DNA of 7,261 bases, taken from positions 1 through 7,261 of the forward strand of contig JAEWMH010000174.1 of assembly GCA_023393235.1 (NCBI GenBank). Reading direction: 5' to 3'. The notes below the pieces were generated by a model that was given only the letters and a program-made list of their open reading frames with translations, ran no database searches and was not told where the DNA came from. The stretch is from Bacillota bacterium (GTDB lineage: Bacteria > Bacillota > Bacilli > Paenibacillales > NBRC-103111). The first letter of the stretch is position 1, and every line of letters begins with the position of its first letter. The translations under genes and the position numbers were made by a program. Below are positions 1 to 6,768 of the stretch, piece by piece.

Positions 1-26
1 CTTGTCATTTCGTTTGGATTATTCTC

Positions 27-401
27 TTACAGCTGCTTAAAGTCTGCGATAGCGGCTTCCACGGAACCGATCTTCACCAGCTCATTATGATCGCCGGCTA
101 CCCGCTTGATTTGGTTAGCCTGAATACCGGAATTCAGCTCAATCATGTACTTGGCTTTGAAGGCGGTATTGGTATAGATGCCCATAACCTCCTGCAGCAG
201 CGGAACCACGTCGGCGGAAACGGTTTTGGCGTCCTTGCCGTCTACAATAAGCGCATATTCCTTCGTATTTACCTTTTGGATAGCTTCCTTCAGCTGGCGG
301 ATAATTTCGGCAGCGTCCTCTACCTTAATAAAGCCGGAAGCCCGAGAAATAATGGTTTTTTCGGAAGTATTCAGCGTAACTCCGTAATTCTGGTTGGACA
401 T
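27..401 (-). CDS. Small uncharacterised alpha/beta protein, possibly STAS/SpoIIAA-like
   Basis: This encodes 124 residues, with ATG at 401 and TAA at 27. The start is supported by a GGAGAG ribosome binding site (409-414) seven bases upstream. There is no signal peptide or membrane segment, so the product should be cytosolic. The sequence reads as alternating strands and helices. A strand around TIISRASGF is followed by an amphipathic helix (about residues 27-44, AAEIIRQLKEAIQKV), a hydrophobic strand ending in an acidic residue (YALIVDG, about 48-54), and a second helix (VVPLLQEVMGIY). A third strand (KYMIEL) and a C-terminal helix (VEAAIADF) close the protein. This order and size resemble STAS/SpoIIAA-like domains, which act in protein-protein signalling, but the resemblance is topological only. 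No catalytic motif is visible and the function is unknown. It appears monocistronic, with its own promoter at 455-483. Confidence 0.75.
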   Translation of the reverse strand: MSNQNYGVTLNTSEKTIISRASGFIKVEDAAEIIRQLKEAIQKVNTKEYALIVDGKDAKTVSADVVPLLQEVMGIYTNTAFKAKYMIELNSGIQANQIKRVAGDHNELVKIGSVEAAIADFKQL

Positions 402-408
402 TAATGAT

Positions 409-414
409 CTCTCC
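409..414 (-). promoter_or_regulatory. Ribosome binding site of the small STAS-like gene
   Basis: GGAGAG on the minus strand lies seven bases before the ATG at 401. It fixes the start of the small gene. Confidence 0.7.
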
Positions 415-454
415 GTTCTGGATTATTATGGTGTGAATTAGGGCAATTTTCTAC

Positions 455-483
455 AATATATACCAAATTATTTGAAAAATCAA
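455..483 (-). promoter_or_regulatory. Sigma-A-type promoter for the small STAS-like gene
   Basis: On the minus strand, TTGATT (-35, at 478-483) and TATATT (-10, at 455-460) are separated by exactly 17 bases. They match the vegetative consensus at 4/6 and 5/6. Transcription would begin near 448, giving a leader of about 47 bases before the ATG at 401. The surrounding DNA (about 425-530) is visibly AT-rich, which suits a strong promoter. It also means chance matches to a -10 are easier, and a second weaker -10 candidate (TAATAT) lies further upstream. Confidence 0.55.
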
Positions 484-529
484 GCAGTATATTATCGAAT
501 TATGTAAGTATTTGAATATATATCAATGG

Positions 530-563
530 AAAAAAGCCCCGAAGCCGTTAAGTTCCGGGACTT
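530..563 (-). terminator. Rho-independent terminator after the zinc metallopeptidase gene
   Basis: Read on the minus strand, a hairpin has arms at 553-563 and 534-544 (AAGTCCCGGAA pairing with CTTCGGGGCTT) and is followed by six Ts (530-535). The arms pair through about ten positions, with two G-U wobbles that exist only in the minus-strand RNA. The terminator therefore serves the leftward transcript of the peptidase gene, whose stop is 45 bases upstream at 609. Confidence 0.75.
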
Positions 564-608
564 GTGAAGATTGTCATACCTAAAACAAGTCTTCCAGGAC
601 CTTACTGC

Positions 609-1448
609 TCAAAGTTCACCGGCGCTGAAGGTATCCCCGCCCTCAATCGTGCCGTTTTCGTAGCCCTTCTGGAACCAGCGCTTGCGCTGCTCCGAGGTGC
701 CGTGGGTGAAGCTGTCCGGGACCGCATAACCCTGGGCTTGCTTCTGCAGGGTATCATCGCCGATGGCATTGGCCGCCGTCAGCGCCTCATCAATGTCCCC
801 CGTCTCCAGCACCTCCATATCCTCCGCGTGATGGGCCCATACCCCGGCGAAGTAGTCTGCCTGCAGCTCCATTTTGACCTGCATCCGGTTATATTCGGTT
901 TCATTCAGCTTCTGGCGCAGGGCGTCCATCTGGGCTGAGGTGCCCAGGAGAGTCTGCACATGGTGCCCGACCTCATGGGCCACCACATAAGCCATGGCGA
1001 AATCGCCGGGGGCCTTAAAGGTCCGCCGCAGCTCATCATAGAAGCTCAGGTCTATGTACAGCTTTTGATCACCCGGGCAGTAGAAGGGCCCCACCGCCGA
1101 GGTAGCCCGGCCGCAAGCCGAGCTTACGCTTCCGCTGTACAGCACCAGCACCGGGTCCTTGTATTGCATTCCCCGCTCCCGGAACAGCTCCTCCCAGACC
1201 TCCTCCGTGTCGGCCAGAACCACAGAAACAAATTGGGCCAGCTCCTCCTCCTGGGCCGTGCCCTGATAAGCCGATTGCTGGCTGGAGCCGCCGGTCAGAT
1301 TGCCCAGGATATCCGCAGGGTTTCCGCCCAGCAGGGTTACCAGGAGCAATATCAGAATCCCGCCGATTCCGCCTCCCACCAGCTTCCCTCCGCCCATTCC
1401 ACGCCGGTCCTCCACATTGGCACTGCCTCTTCTTCCGCTCCATTTCAT
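609..1448 (-). CDS. ypfJ: Neutral zinc metallopeptidase, YpfJ family (membrane-anchored)
   Basis: This encodes 279 residues, close to the usual size of the YpfJ/putative neutral zinc metallopeptidase family (Pfam Zn_peptidase). The N-terminus has the family's characteristic basic and Gly-rich start, followed by one hydrophobic helix (about residues 24-42). A catalytic domain follows, so the protein is predicted to be a type II membrane or exported enzyme. The zinc site is visible as HEVGHH (His158, Glu159, His162), with a probable third ligand Glu194 in MELQADYFAGVWAHH. The C-terminus carries the family-typical THGTSEQRKRWFQKGY segment (about 248-263). Cys112 and Cys124 could form a disulfide in an extracytoplasmic domain. 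The ATG at 1448 is supported by GGAGG (1456-1460) seven bases upstream. A terminator follows at 530-563. The physiological substrate of this family is not established, so peptidase activity is inferred from the motif. Confidence 0.93.
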   Translation of the reverse strand: MKWSGRRGSANVEDRRGMGGGKLVGGGIGGILILLLVTLLGGNPADILGNLTGGSSQQSAYQGTAQEEELAQFVSVVLADTEEVWEELFRERGMQYKDPVLVLYSGSVSSACGRATSAVGPFYCPGDQKLYIDLSFYDELRRTFKAPGDFAMAYVVAHEVGHHVQTLLGTSAQMDALRQKLNETEYNRMQVKMELQADYFAGVWAHHAEDMEVLETGDIDEALTAANAIGDDTLQKQAQGYAVPDSFTHGTSEQRKRWFQKGYENGTIEGGDTFSAGEL

Positions 1449-1455
1449 TATGCTT

Positions 1456-1460
1456 CCTCC
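1456..1460 (-). promoter_or_regulatory. Ribosome binding site of the metallopeptidase gene
   Basis: A consensus GGAGG on the minus strand lies seven bases before the ATG at 1448. It supports that start. Confidence 0.75.
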
Positions 1461-1530
1461 TTTACGCTTTCTGTCGGTATCACATCTTTACCCGGCAGCG
1501 GTTGCAGGTAAGCATACGGACAAACTGAAA

Positions 1531-1555
1531 ACCGCCAGGACACTGTCCTGACGGC
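1531..1555 (-). terminator. Rho-independent terminator after the CBO0543-family gene
   Basis: A tight inverted repeat is centred on 1543. GCCGTCAGGACA pairs with TGTCCTGGCGG on the minus strand, with one G-U wobble at 1535/1551 that pairs only in the leftward RNA. It is followed by TTTT and a further short T-rich run (about 1521-1531). It lies about 55 bases beyond the stop codon at 1610 and upstream of the peptidase start at 1448. This separates the two genes into different transcripts, unless readthrough occurs. Confidence 0.65.
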
Positions 1556-1609
1556 AATAAGCTGATGGGGTCCGCATAAGGTCAAGGCACCCTCCAACCG
1601 CTTTTTCCA

Positions 1610-2182
1610 CTAAACCCGGCTCTTCGCTTTCCGCTGGAAGGCCAAAAACAGGTCTGTTGTCAGCTTGGGCACAAGGCCGATGACCACATAGAACAGGAAG
1701 AGCTCCCAATAGGTCGTATCGCGAATCCGGATAAACCGGGTTATCTGCATCAGAGGCTTCACTCCGAAGGCGAAGGCGGCGCACAGCAGGAGCATGTATA
1801 AGTAGTAGTTTTTGTGGCGGTGAACCGTCCACTGATACATGAGCATGTAGGATACCGGGATGAGTGAAGCATCCAGCCCGAAGCTGGCTGTCGGAAACGG
1901 CAGCAGCACGAAGGGATACACCCACATGGCATGGGAGGTGCCGTACAAATCGCAATACAGCGCCACCGTATGCACCCCTAGTCCATAAAAAAGAACCTGC
2001 AGGAGACGCTGCCGGTCCAACCTCCAAAACAGCACCAGGAGGGGAATCAGCACAATCCCTGCCAAAACCCAGAACTGCCAGGTAAACAAGGAATAAGTAC
2101 TCCAGTAGATGCTCCAGTTATATGTGAAGGCAGACAATTGATCGGATAATTCCCGGACAAGCTGCTCCTGTTCCGCACTCAT
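1610..2182 (-). CDS. CBO0543-family integral membrane protein
   Basis: This encodes 190 residues with about six predicted hydrophobic helices (roughly 33-53, 60-80, 86-103, 104-118, 127-145 and 160-178). An amphipathic N-terminal segment and a basic C-terminal tail (QRKAKSRV) flank them. The topology, the length and motifs such as the WxYPF segment near residue 87 and the P-K-L-T-T-D stretch near residue 172 match CBO0543-family proteins. These are small, uncharacterised membrane proteins common and often multicopy in Bacillales. The ATG at 2182 has GGAG (2192-2195) nine bases upstream. It is transcribed divergently from the response regulator gene, with 146 bases between the starts. No enzymatic motif is seen and no function is assigned. 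Confidence 0.85.
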   Translation of the reverse strand: MSAEQEQLVRELSDQLSAFTYNWSIYWSTYSLFTWQFWVLAGIVLIPLLVLFWRLDRQRLLQVLFYGLGVHTVALYCDLYGTSHAMWVYPFVLLPFPTASFGLDASLIPVSYMLMYQWTVHRHKNYYLYMLLLCAAFAFGVKPLMQITRFIRIRDTTYWELFLFYVVIGLVPKLTTDLFLAFQRKAKSRV

Positions 2183-2245
2183 GGGATATCACTCCTTTTC
2201 AGGAATACTATCCCCATCCCGCTGCAAAATATCCATTCCCCGGCC

Positions 2246-2265
2246 ACACCGCATAAGCTTGGTGT
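2246..2265. repeat. Short inverted repeat overlapping the regulator-gene promoter
   Basis: ACACC (2246-2250) and GGTGT (2261-2265) are perfect inverted arms separated by ten bases. The right arm overlaps the proposed -35 of the response regulator gene. It could be an operator for an unknown factor, but five-base arms also occur by chance. Confidence 0.25.
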
Positions 2266-2288
2266 TTCCGCGGGCCAGCTAGTATACT
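2259..2288 (+). promoter_or_regulatory. Probable promoter of the response regulator-kinase operon
   Basis: TTGGTG (2259-2264) and TATACT (2283-2288) are 18 bases apart. The -10 matches consensus at five of six positions and the -35 at three. Transcription would start near 2295, leaving a leader of about 34 bases before the ATG at 2329. This placement makes the in-frame ATG at 2296 an unlikely start. Confidence 0.45.
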
Positions 2289-2316
2289 GGAGGAAATGAT
2301 TGCATTCTTTTTCCAC

Positions 2317-2321
2317 GGGGG
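2317..2321 (+). promoter_or_regulatory. Ribosome binding site that fixes the response regulator start
   Basis: GGGGG lies seven bases before the ATG at 2329. The upstream in-frame ATG at 2296 has GGAGG only about two bases away, which is too close to work. It would also add the residues MIAFFFHGGIS before the receiver domain, which that fold does not need. Confidence 0.6.
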
Positions 2322-2328
2322 AATATCC

Positions 2329-3000
2329 ATGTTTTCCATTATGCTGGTGGAGGATGACGATAAAATCCGCACCATTGTGGCCGATACGCTGCGCAAGTGG
2401 CAGTTCCAGGTGTTTGAGGTAACAGCCTATGACCAGGTGCTGGCGGAGTTCAACCGGCTGGGCCCGCAGCTGGTGCTGCTGGACGTCAATTTACCTGTAC
2501 TGGACGGCTACCACTGGTGCCAGCAGATTAGAGCCGCCTCCAAGGTGCCGATTTTGTTCCTCTCCTCCCGCAACCAGAATATGGACATGATCATGGCCAT
2601 GAATATGGGAGCGGATGACTTTGTCCAGAAGCCCTTCGATCTGGGGGTGCTGGTGGCCAAGGTGAACGCTCTGCTGCGGCGCAATTATCTGTACCACGAG
2701 GAAAGCGTACAGCTGGCCCACCGGGGGCTAACCCTGAATGTGGCAAACTCCACGCTGCACTATGAAGGGACAAGCACGGAGCTGTCCCGCAATGAGTTCA
2801 TCATCATGCAGCTGTTTATGCGCAGCATCGGCAAAATTGTGTCCCGGGAGGAGCTGATGCAGACCCTTTGGCGGGAAGAGCAGTTCGTGGATGACAATAC
2901 CCTCACCGTCAATGTCAACCGCCTGCGGCGCAAGCTGGCTCAATTGGGGATGGAGGATCTGATCACCACCCGCAAAGGAATGGGGTATATCGCCGAATGA
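2329..3000 (+). CDS. BceR-like two-component response regulator, OmpR family
   Basis: This encodes 223 residues from the ATG at 2329, the usual length for OmpR/PhoB regulators. The receiver domain (about 1-115) has the acidic cluster EDDD (8-11), the phosphoacceptor Asp52 in LLDVNLP, Ser79/Ser80 after a hydrophobic strand, and the conserved Lys101 in QKPF. The C-terminal winged helix (about 125-223) carries the LSRNEFIIM segment, the recognition-helix region VDDNTLTVNVNRLRRKL and the closing TTRKGMGY. The V-D-D-N-T-L-T-V-N-V-x-R-L-R-R-K-L pattern is typical of the BceR/PsdR/YxdJ group, which controls antimicrobial-peptide ABC transporters. It overlaps the downstream kinase by four bases (ATGA), so the pair is translationally coupled. 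It probably binds the element at 6819-6832 and activates the transporter operon. The exact ortholog (BceR, PsdR or YxdJ) cannot be settled from sequence reading alone. Confidence 0.93.
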   Translation: MFSIMLVEDDDKIRTIVADTLRKWQFQVFEVTAYDQVLAEFNRLGPQLVLLDVNLPVLDGYHWCQQIRAASKVPILFLSSRNQNMDMIMAMNMGADDFVQKPFDLGVLVAKVNALLRRNYLYHEESVQLAHRGLTLNVANSTLHYEGTSTELSRNEFIIMQLFMRSIGKIVSREELMQTLWREEQFVDDNTLTVNVNRLRRKLAQLGMEDLITTRKGMGYIAE

Positions 3001-3992
3001 AGCTGTGGCGGTTCTTCAAATATGAGCTGCCGTACCTGGCTGTGTTCCTGGCCGGATACGGTATTATGGTGGCAGTGATGGCCGCCGACCCTGCAGCACG
3101 CCTGCGCGGGGAAACCGCCTTGTACGGGCTGGCGCTGCTGGTGCTCTTGTGGAGCTGTTTTTTCATCCGCCGGTATGTCCTGACCCTGCAGGCCGCCAGG
3201 CAGCTGCACGAACCGGAAGCCTCCGCCCTGTCCCTGGAGGCGGAGCTGTGCCGGGAGGCGCTCGATGCCCAGGAGAAAGCGAATATACGCACACTCAATG
3301 AAGTCCGGGCCCGCCAGCATGATCATTACAATTACATCGTCTCTTGGTTCCATGAGGTCAAAACCCCCATTTCCGTGCTGCGGCTCCTGCAGCAGACCGG
3401 CATGGACCCGAAAAGCCTCGAGGAGGAGATTTCCCGGATTGAGCATTATGTGGACCAGGCGCTCTATTATGCCAAGCTGGACAGCTTTAATCAGGATTAT
3501 GAGCTGGTGAATTCCGATCTGGAGAAGCTGGTGAAGGAACTGGTGAAAAGCCATGCGAAAACCTTCATCTCCCGGAAGCTGCAGCTCCGCCTGGACCTGG
3601 CCCCAATCACTGTCCAAAGCGATGCCAAATGGTTGTCGTTTATCCTGAACCAGCTTTTGACCAACAGTCTGAAGTACACGGCAGCGCAGGGGGAAATCTC
3701 CATTGCCCTCACGGCCACCCCACAGGAGAAGCTGCTGATTCTCCGGGACAACGGCATCGGCATCGAGCCGAAGGATCTGCCCCGGGTGTTCAACCGCGGC
3801 TTCACCGGGACCAACGGGAGGGCCTACGCTCATTCCACCGGCATGGGCTTGTATCTGGCCCAGGAGCTGTCCAGGAAGCTGGGGCATTATATTACCTGTG
3901 AATCGGAGGTTGGCCGGTATACGGAGATGACCGTTCATTTCCCCCGCAATTATGACGCCTATCTGGATACCGTAGCACCAACAAAGCCCTGA
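2997..3992 (+). CDS. BceS-like intramembrane-sensing histidine kinase
   Basis: This encodes 331 residues, with an ATG overlapping the regulator stop. Two hydrophobic helices (about 12-30 and 41-58) are joined by a loop of only about ten residues, so there is no extracellular sensor domain. This is the layout of intramembrane-sensing kinases that detect peptides through a partner permease. The dimerisation/phosphotransfer helix has the phosphoacceptor His119 in FHEVKTPIS. The ATPase domain has the N-box (NQLLTNSLKYT, Asn223), G1 (DNGIGI, 251-256), the F-box (RVFNRGFTG) and G2 (TGMGLY, 281-286), so all key residues are present. It should autophosphorylate and pass phosphate to the neighbouring regulator. 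The stop codon at 3990-3992 lies within the left arm of the terminator. The family is clear, but the stimulus (bacitracin, lantibiotics or defensin-like peptides in known relatives) is not. Confidence 0.94.
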   Translation: MKLWRFFKYELPYLAVFLAGYGIMVAVMAADPAARLRGETALYGLALLVLLWSCFFIRRYVLTLQAARQLHEPEASALSLEAELCREALDAQEKANIRTLNEVRARQHDHYNYIVSWFHEVKTPISVLRLLQQTGMDPKSLEEEISRIEHYVDQALYYAKLDSFNQDYELVNSDLEKLVKELVKSHAKTFISRKLQLRLDLAPITVQSDAKWLSFILNQLLTNSLKYTAAQGEISIALTATPQEKLLILRDNGIGIEPKDLPRVFNRGFTGTNGRAYAHSTGMGLYLAQELSRKLGHYITCESEVGRYTEMTVHFPRNYDAYLDTVAPTKP

Positions 3993-4023
3993 TAAACCGC
4001 CGGCAGACGGTCTATCAGGGCTT
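3984..4023. terminator. Bidirectional terminator between convergent operons
   Basis: Perfect 11-base arms AAGCCCTGATA (3984-3994) and TATCAGGGCTT (4013-4023) are extended inward, after one mismatch, by ACCG (3996-3999) pairing with CGGT (4008-4011). This leaves an eight-base loop. T-rich but imperfect tracts flank both sides, read outward on each strand. The hairpin lies in the 40-base gap between the kinase stop and the permease stop (4033), and includes the kinase stop codon. It can end transcription from both operons and limit antisense RNA from head-on transcription. Confidence 0.8.
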
Positions 4024-4032
4024 CTTATTGGT

Positions 4033-6000
4033 TTAACGCTGGTTGACGATCCGGTAATAGAGACTCGCGGAGGACAGGTAAAAGAACAGATAAACCAGCC
4101 CGTATATGCCCAGAATGACCAGGACAATCCCGGGGAGATCAGGGAAATCCTGAAGCGACTCCAGCATGTAATACCGGATGACCAGCCAGCTGAACACCAC
4201 GGCCAGAAACAGCGGAGGGGCGAAAATAAACACCAGCTGCTTGCGGATGGCGCTCCGTATCCGGCTGTTGTCCACGCCTAGCTTGCGGAGGATGTCATAT
4301 TGCCGCTTTTCTTCTGCCGCCACCTTCAGCTGGCGGAAGTACACGACGCTGGCCAGGGCGAATACGGCGATCAGAGCCAGGAAGGCCGCCGCGAACAGGA
4401 GTAGTGACGAGCTCTCAATCTGGATGGAATAGACATCCGCATAGGAGGAGTAATACCATCCGGGCCGGGCTCCTTCCCCTGCTATCCGGTACACCTCCGC
4501 CGACAAGGTCTCCGCATGCTCCGGGTCCTTGATCTGGTACAGCTCCAGCACAACAGCTTCACCCGCCGGACGGGCCTGTTCGAACGCTTCATCGGAGACT
4601 ACGATGACGGCAGGCTTCTTTTCCATGGAATGGCCCGGAATGGTAGCCCAGCCGAGCAAGGCGTAATCCTTCATCTCGGCCAGCCGGAGTTTGACCCGGG
4701 AAGATATCCCCACCACAAACTCCGGCCGTGCTTCCGGCGGATAGGTCATGGCCAGGTCCGTGCCTTGGGACAGGGAAACCGCCTCCTCCCCCCGGAGCTG
4801 CACCCGCACATCATCCCCACGCCAGGACACCAGGCTGTTATAATCCCTTGCCGGCATCAGGTAAACCGGTTCTTCGTAATATTGCGGATTCTCGAATGCC
4901 ACGCTCCGGTCCGTCAAGGCCTGGGTGCGGACCACCTCCAGCCTGCGGTAATCCTTCACCGGATGCTCCGACGCTTCAATGGTGCTGCGGATGACCGCGC
5001 TGGCCCTCTCTCCTGGATATTCGAAGGCAATGCCGTTGGGCACATTCATCCGCACGGCGTCGAATTGCACCCGGTAGTTCACCACCACAAAGCAGGTCAG
5101 CAGAATAATAGCCGCCCCTGCCAGCGTGATAAAGGTGAGATTGGAGGTGTTCCCCCGCACCTGAAAGCGGAGGGAGGATGACCACAGCATGGTATTACCC
5201 TCATAATAGCGCCTCCTGCGAGAAATCACGCCCAAGATCCACCCGGAGAACTGCCGGAAGAACAGGTAGGTTCCTCCGATTATCCCCACTGCCGTCAGAA
5301 TCATACTAGCCGTAGCATGCTCCCGCCAAAGGGTGGAATTCACTCCCCGGCTCAGCACAAACACCGCCTCCCCCAGCAGAAGAACGGCCAGCAGCGCAAG
5401 GACAGGGGATGGCCGGACGGGCTTCTCCGCTGTTTCCCCGGCGTGGAACAGCTCCACCAGCTGCACCCGCCGGATGGCGATATGGCTCTGGAAAGCAATG
5501 ATCACGGACAGCAGCAGGAACAGCGCCACTGTAGTGCCGATGGCCTGCAGCGGGAAGGAGAAGGACACGGTCTGGTCGTACTGCATCAGCTTCATCAGCA
5601 GCATGCCGAAAAGCTTGGAGAGAAATCCCCCCAGCAGGATTCCTGCCGAAAGGGAGATGCCGCTCAGAATCAAGGTTTCATAGAAAACCATCCAGGTAAT
5701 CTGCCTCTCCGACAGCCCCAGGAGCAGATACAGGCCGAATTCCCGCTGCCGCTGCCGCATGAAGAAGGAGTTGGCATACAGAATAAACACAATAATGAAC
5801 ACAAATACCACGACGGAGGCAATCATGATGCCGTTCTGAAAGTTGCCCCGGTTCTTGACCATGTCCAGAATATCCGGATTAAACATCAACGCCGAAAACG
5901 TAAAATGGATGATGACCCCTATGATCATGGAAACCAGATAAATGGTATACAAGCGGAAATTCCGGCGGACATTGCGCAGAGTCAGGTCGAAGAGCTTCAT
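4033..6000 (-). CDS. BceB-like ABC transporter permease, FtsX family
   Basis: This encodes 655 residues, matching the roughly 650 of BceB. Ten hydrophobic helices can be placed at about 18-38, 57-77, 108-130, 150-170, 198-217, 232-250, 287-307, 532-554, 588-608 and 625-645. Between helices 7 and 8 is a hydrophilic region of about 220 residues (308-531) that would sit outside the cell. This is the hallmark of Bce-type permeases and the part linked to ligand specificity in the family. FtsX/MacB-like segments are seen near RQREFGLYLLLGLSERQI (about 83-101) and the equivalent C-terminal KRQYDILRKLGVDNSRI (565-581). Its ATG overlaps the ATPase stop by ATGA, so the two subunits are coupled. With the ATPase it should protect peptide targets such as lipid II-cycle intermediates, and it should act as the sensor for the kinase. 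The natural substrate is unknown. Confidence 0.93.
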   Translation of the reverse strand: MKLFDLTLRNVRRNFRLYTIYLVSMIIGVIIHFTFSALMFNPDILDMVKNRGNFQNGIMIASVVVFVFIIVFILYANSFFMRQRQREFGLYLLLGLSERQITWMVFYETLILSGISLSAGILLGGFLSKLFGMLLMKLMQYDQTVSFSFPLQAIGTTVALFLLLSVIIAFQSHIAIRRVQLVELFHAGETAEKPVRPSPVLALLAVLLLGEAVFVLSRGVNSTLWREHATASMILTAVGIIGGTYLFFRQFSGWILGVISRRRRYYEGNTMLWSSSLRFQVRGNTSNLTFITLAGAAIILLTCFVVVNYRVQFDAVRMNVPNGIAFEYPGERASAVIRSTIEASEHPVKDYRRLEVVRTQALTDRSVAFENPQYYEEPVYLMPARDYNSLVSWRGDDVRVQLRGEEAVSLSQGTDLAMTYPPEARPEFVVGISSRVKLRLAEMKDYALLGWATIPGHSMEKKPAVIVVSDEAFEQARPAGEAVVLELYQIKDPEHAETLSAEVYRIAGEGARPGWYYSSYADVYSIQIESSSLLLFAAAFLALIAVFALASVVYFRQLKVAAEEKRQYDILRKLGVDNSRIRSAIRKQLVFIFAPPLFLAVVFSWLVIRYYMLESLQDFPDLPGIVLVILGIYGLVYLFFYLSSASLYYRIVNQR

Positions 6001-6743
6001 CCCGCCTGTCCTCCCAGCATGCTCTGAGTGTCCAGAATCCGTTCATAGAAGGTCTTCCGGCTCTGCCCGCCGGCATACAATTCATTGACGACCGAGCCGT
6101 CCCGCAGGAAAATAACCCGCTGGCAATAGCTGGCCGCGTAGCTGTCATGGGTCACCATGAGAATGGTGGTGCCGAAGGCGCCGTTGAGCTGGGCCAATTG
6201 CTCCAGCAGCTGGGTGGCCGAGCGTGAATCCAGAGCCCCCGTAGGCTCGTCGGCGAACACAATGTCCGGCTTGGTGATGAGAGCCCGTGCCGAGGAGGCC
6301 CGCTGCTTTTGGCCGCCGGATATCTCATGGGGATACCGCTCCAGCACCTCTCCGATCTGAAGCGCCGACACCAAGGGACCCAGCCGGGCCTCCATCTCTC
6401 CGGTTTTGAATCCGCGCAGGGATAAGGGAAGGAGAATATTCTCCTTGACCGTCAAGGTATCCAACAGATTGTAATCCTGAAAAATAAAGCCTACATGCTC
6501 CTGGCGGAACCGCCGAAGCTCATTTTTGTTCAAATCCAGCAGGGATTGCTCCTTCACCCAGACCTCTCCGCCGGAGAAGCGGTCAATGGTGGAGAGCACA
6601 TTCATCAGTGTGGACTTGCCCGATCCGGACGGTCCCATCACGGCGGTAAACTCCCCGGCGGTGATGGTCAGGTCCAGGTTCCTCAACACCGGCGTATTTC
6701 CGTAATACTTAGTCAAGTTTTTGGTGCGGATTACAGGTTCCAT
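5997..6743 (-). CDS. BceA-like ABC transporter ATP-binding protein
   Basis: This encodes 248 residues, typical of BceA/MacB-LolD-type ATPases. Walker A is GPSGSGKST (37-45), the Q-loop glutamine is Gln89 in FIFQDYNLLDTLT, and the signature is ISGGQKQR (141-148). Walker B is IVFADEP (161-167), the D-loop region is GALDS, and the switch His199 is in VTHD. All catalytic elements are intact. An upstream in-frame ATG at 6833 would add 30 residues unlike the family. The start at 6743 instead has GGAGG (6751-6755) seven bases upstream and gives the normal MEPVIRTKNLTKYYG beginning. The enzyme powers the permease encoded next to it, which its stop overlaps by four bases. It probably belongs to an inducible operon controlled by the regulator encoded at 2329-3000. 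Confidence 0.94.
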   Translation of the reverse strand: MEPVIRTKNLTKYYGNTPVLRNLDLTITAGEFTAVMGPSGSGKSTLMNVLSTIDRFSGGEVWVKEQSLLDLNKNELRRFRQEHVGFIFQDYNLLDTLTVKENILLPLSLRGFKTGEMEARLGPLVSALQIGEVLERYPHEISGGQKQRASSARALITKPDIVFADEPTGALDSRSATQLLEQLAQLNGAFGTTILMVTHDSYAASYCQRVIFLRDGSVVNELYAGGQSRKTFYERILDTQSMLGGQAG

Positions 6744-6750
6744 GGCGCTT

Positions 6751-6755
6751 CCTCC
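6751..6755 (-). promoter_or_regulatory. Ribosome binding site that fixes the ATPase start
   Basis: A consensus GGAGG on the minus strand lies seven bases before the ATG at 6743. The longer in-frame start at 6833 has no comparable site and would fall inside the operator-like repeat. Confidence 0.75.
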
Positions 6756-6768
6756 TATTCTGATACCT

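Noticed and set aside
481..528. AT-rich stretch with repeated AGTAT and ATATAT words, considered as a repeat array or origin-like element
   Set aside because: The words are short and irregular with no fixed spacing. Ordinary AT-rich promoter-upstream DNA explains them.
960..1511. Plus-strand open frame antisense to the metallopeptidase gene
   Set aside because: The HEVGHH metallopeptidase on the opposite strand is clearly the real gene.
1488..2027. Minus-strand frame of 179 codons overlapping the CBO0543 gene in another frame
   Set aside because: The 1610-2182 frame gives a coherent six-helix membrane protein with a proper ribosome binding site. This alternative gives no coherent protein and runs through the terminator at 1531-1555.
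2940..4127. Long minus-strand open frame of 395 codons covering the kinase gene and the terminator
   Set aside because: It lies antisense to a kinase with every catalytic motif, crosses the terminator, has a Gln/His/Pro/Gly-rich composition typical of antisense frames in GC-rich genes, and has no recognisable domain.
4516..5181. Plus-strand open frame of 221 codons antisense to the permease extracellular domain
   Set aside because: The reading is rich in His, Arg and Pro with no domain, and it is fully contained in a confident gene.
5317..6027. Plus-strand open frame of 236 codons antisense to the permease gene
   Set aside because: Its composition is Gln/His/Pro-rich and low in complexity, the mirror of hydrophobic codons of the permease. 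It has no motif and the permease frame is well supported.
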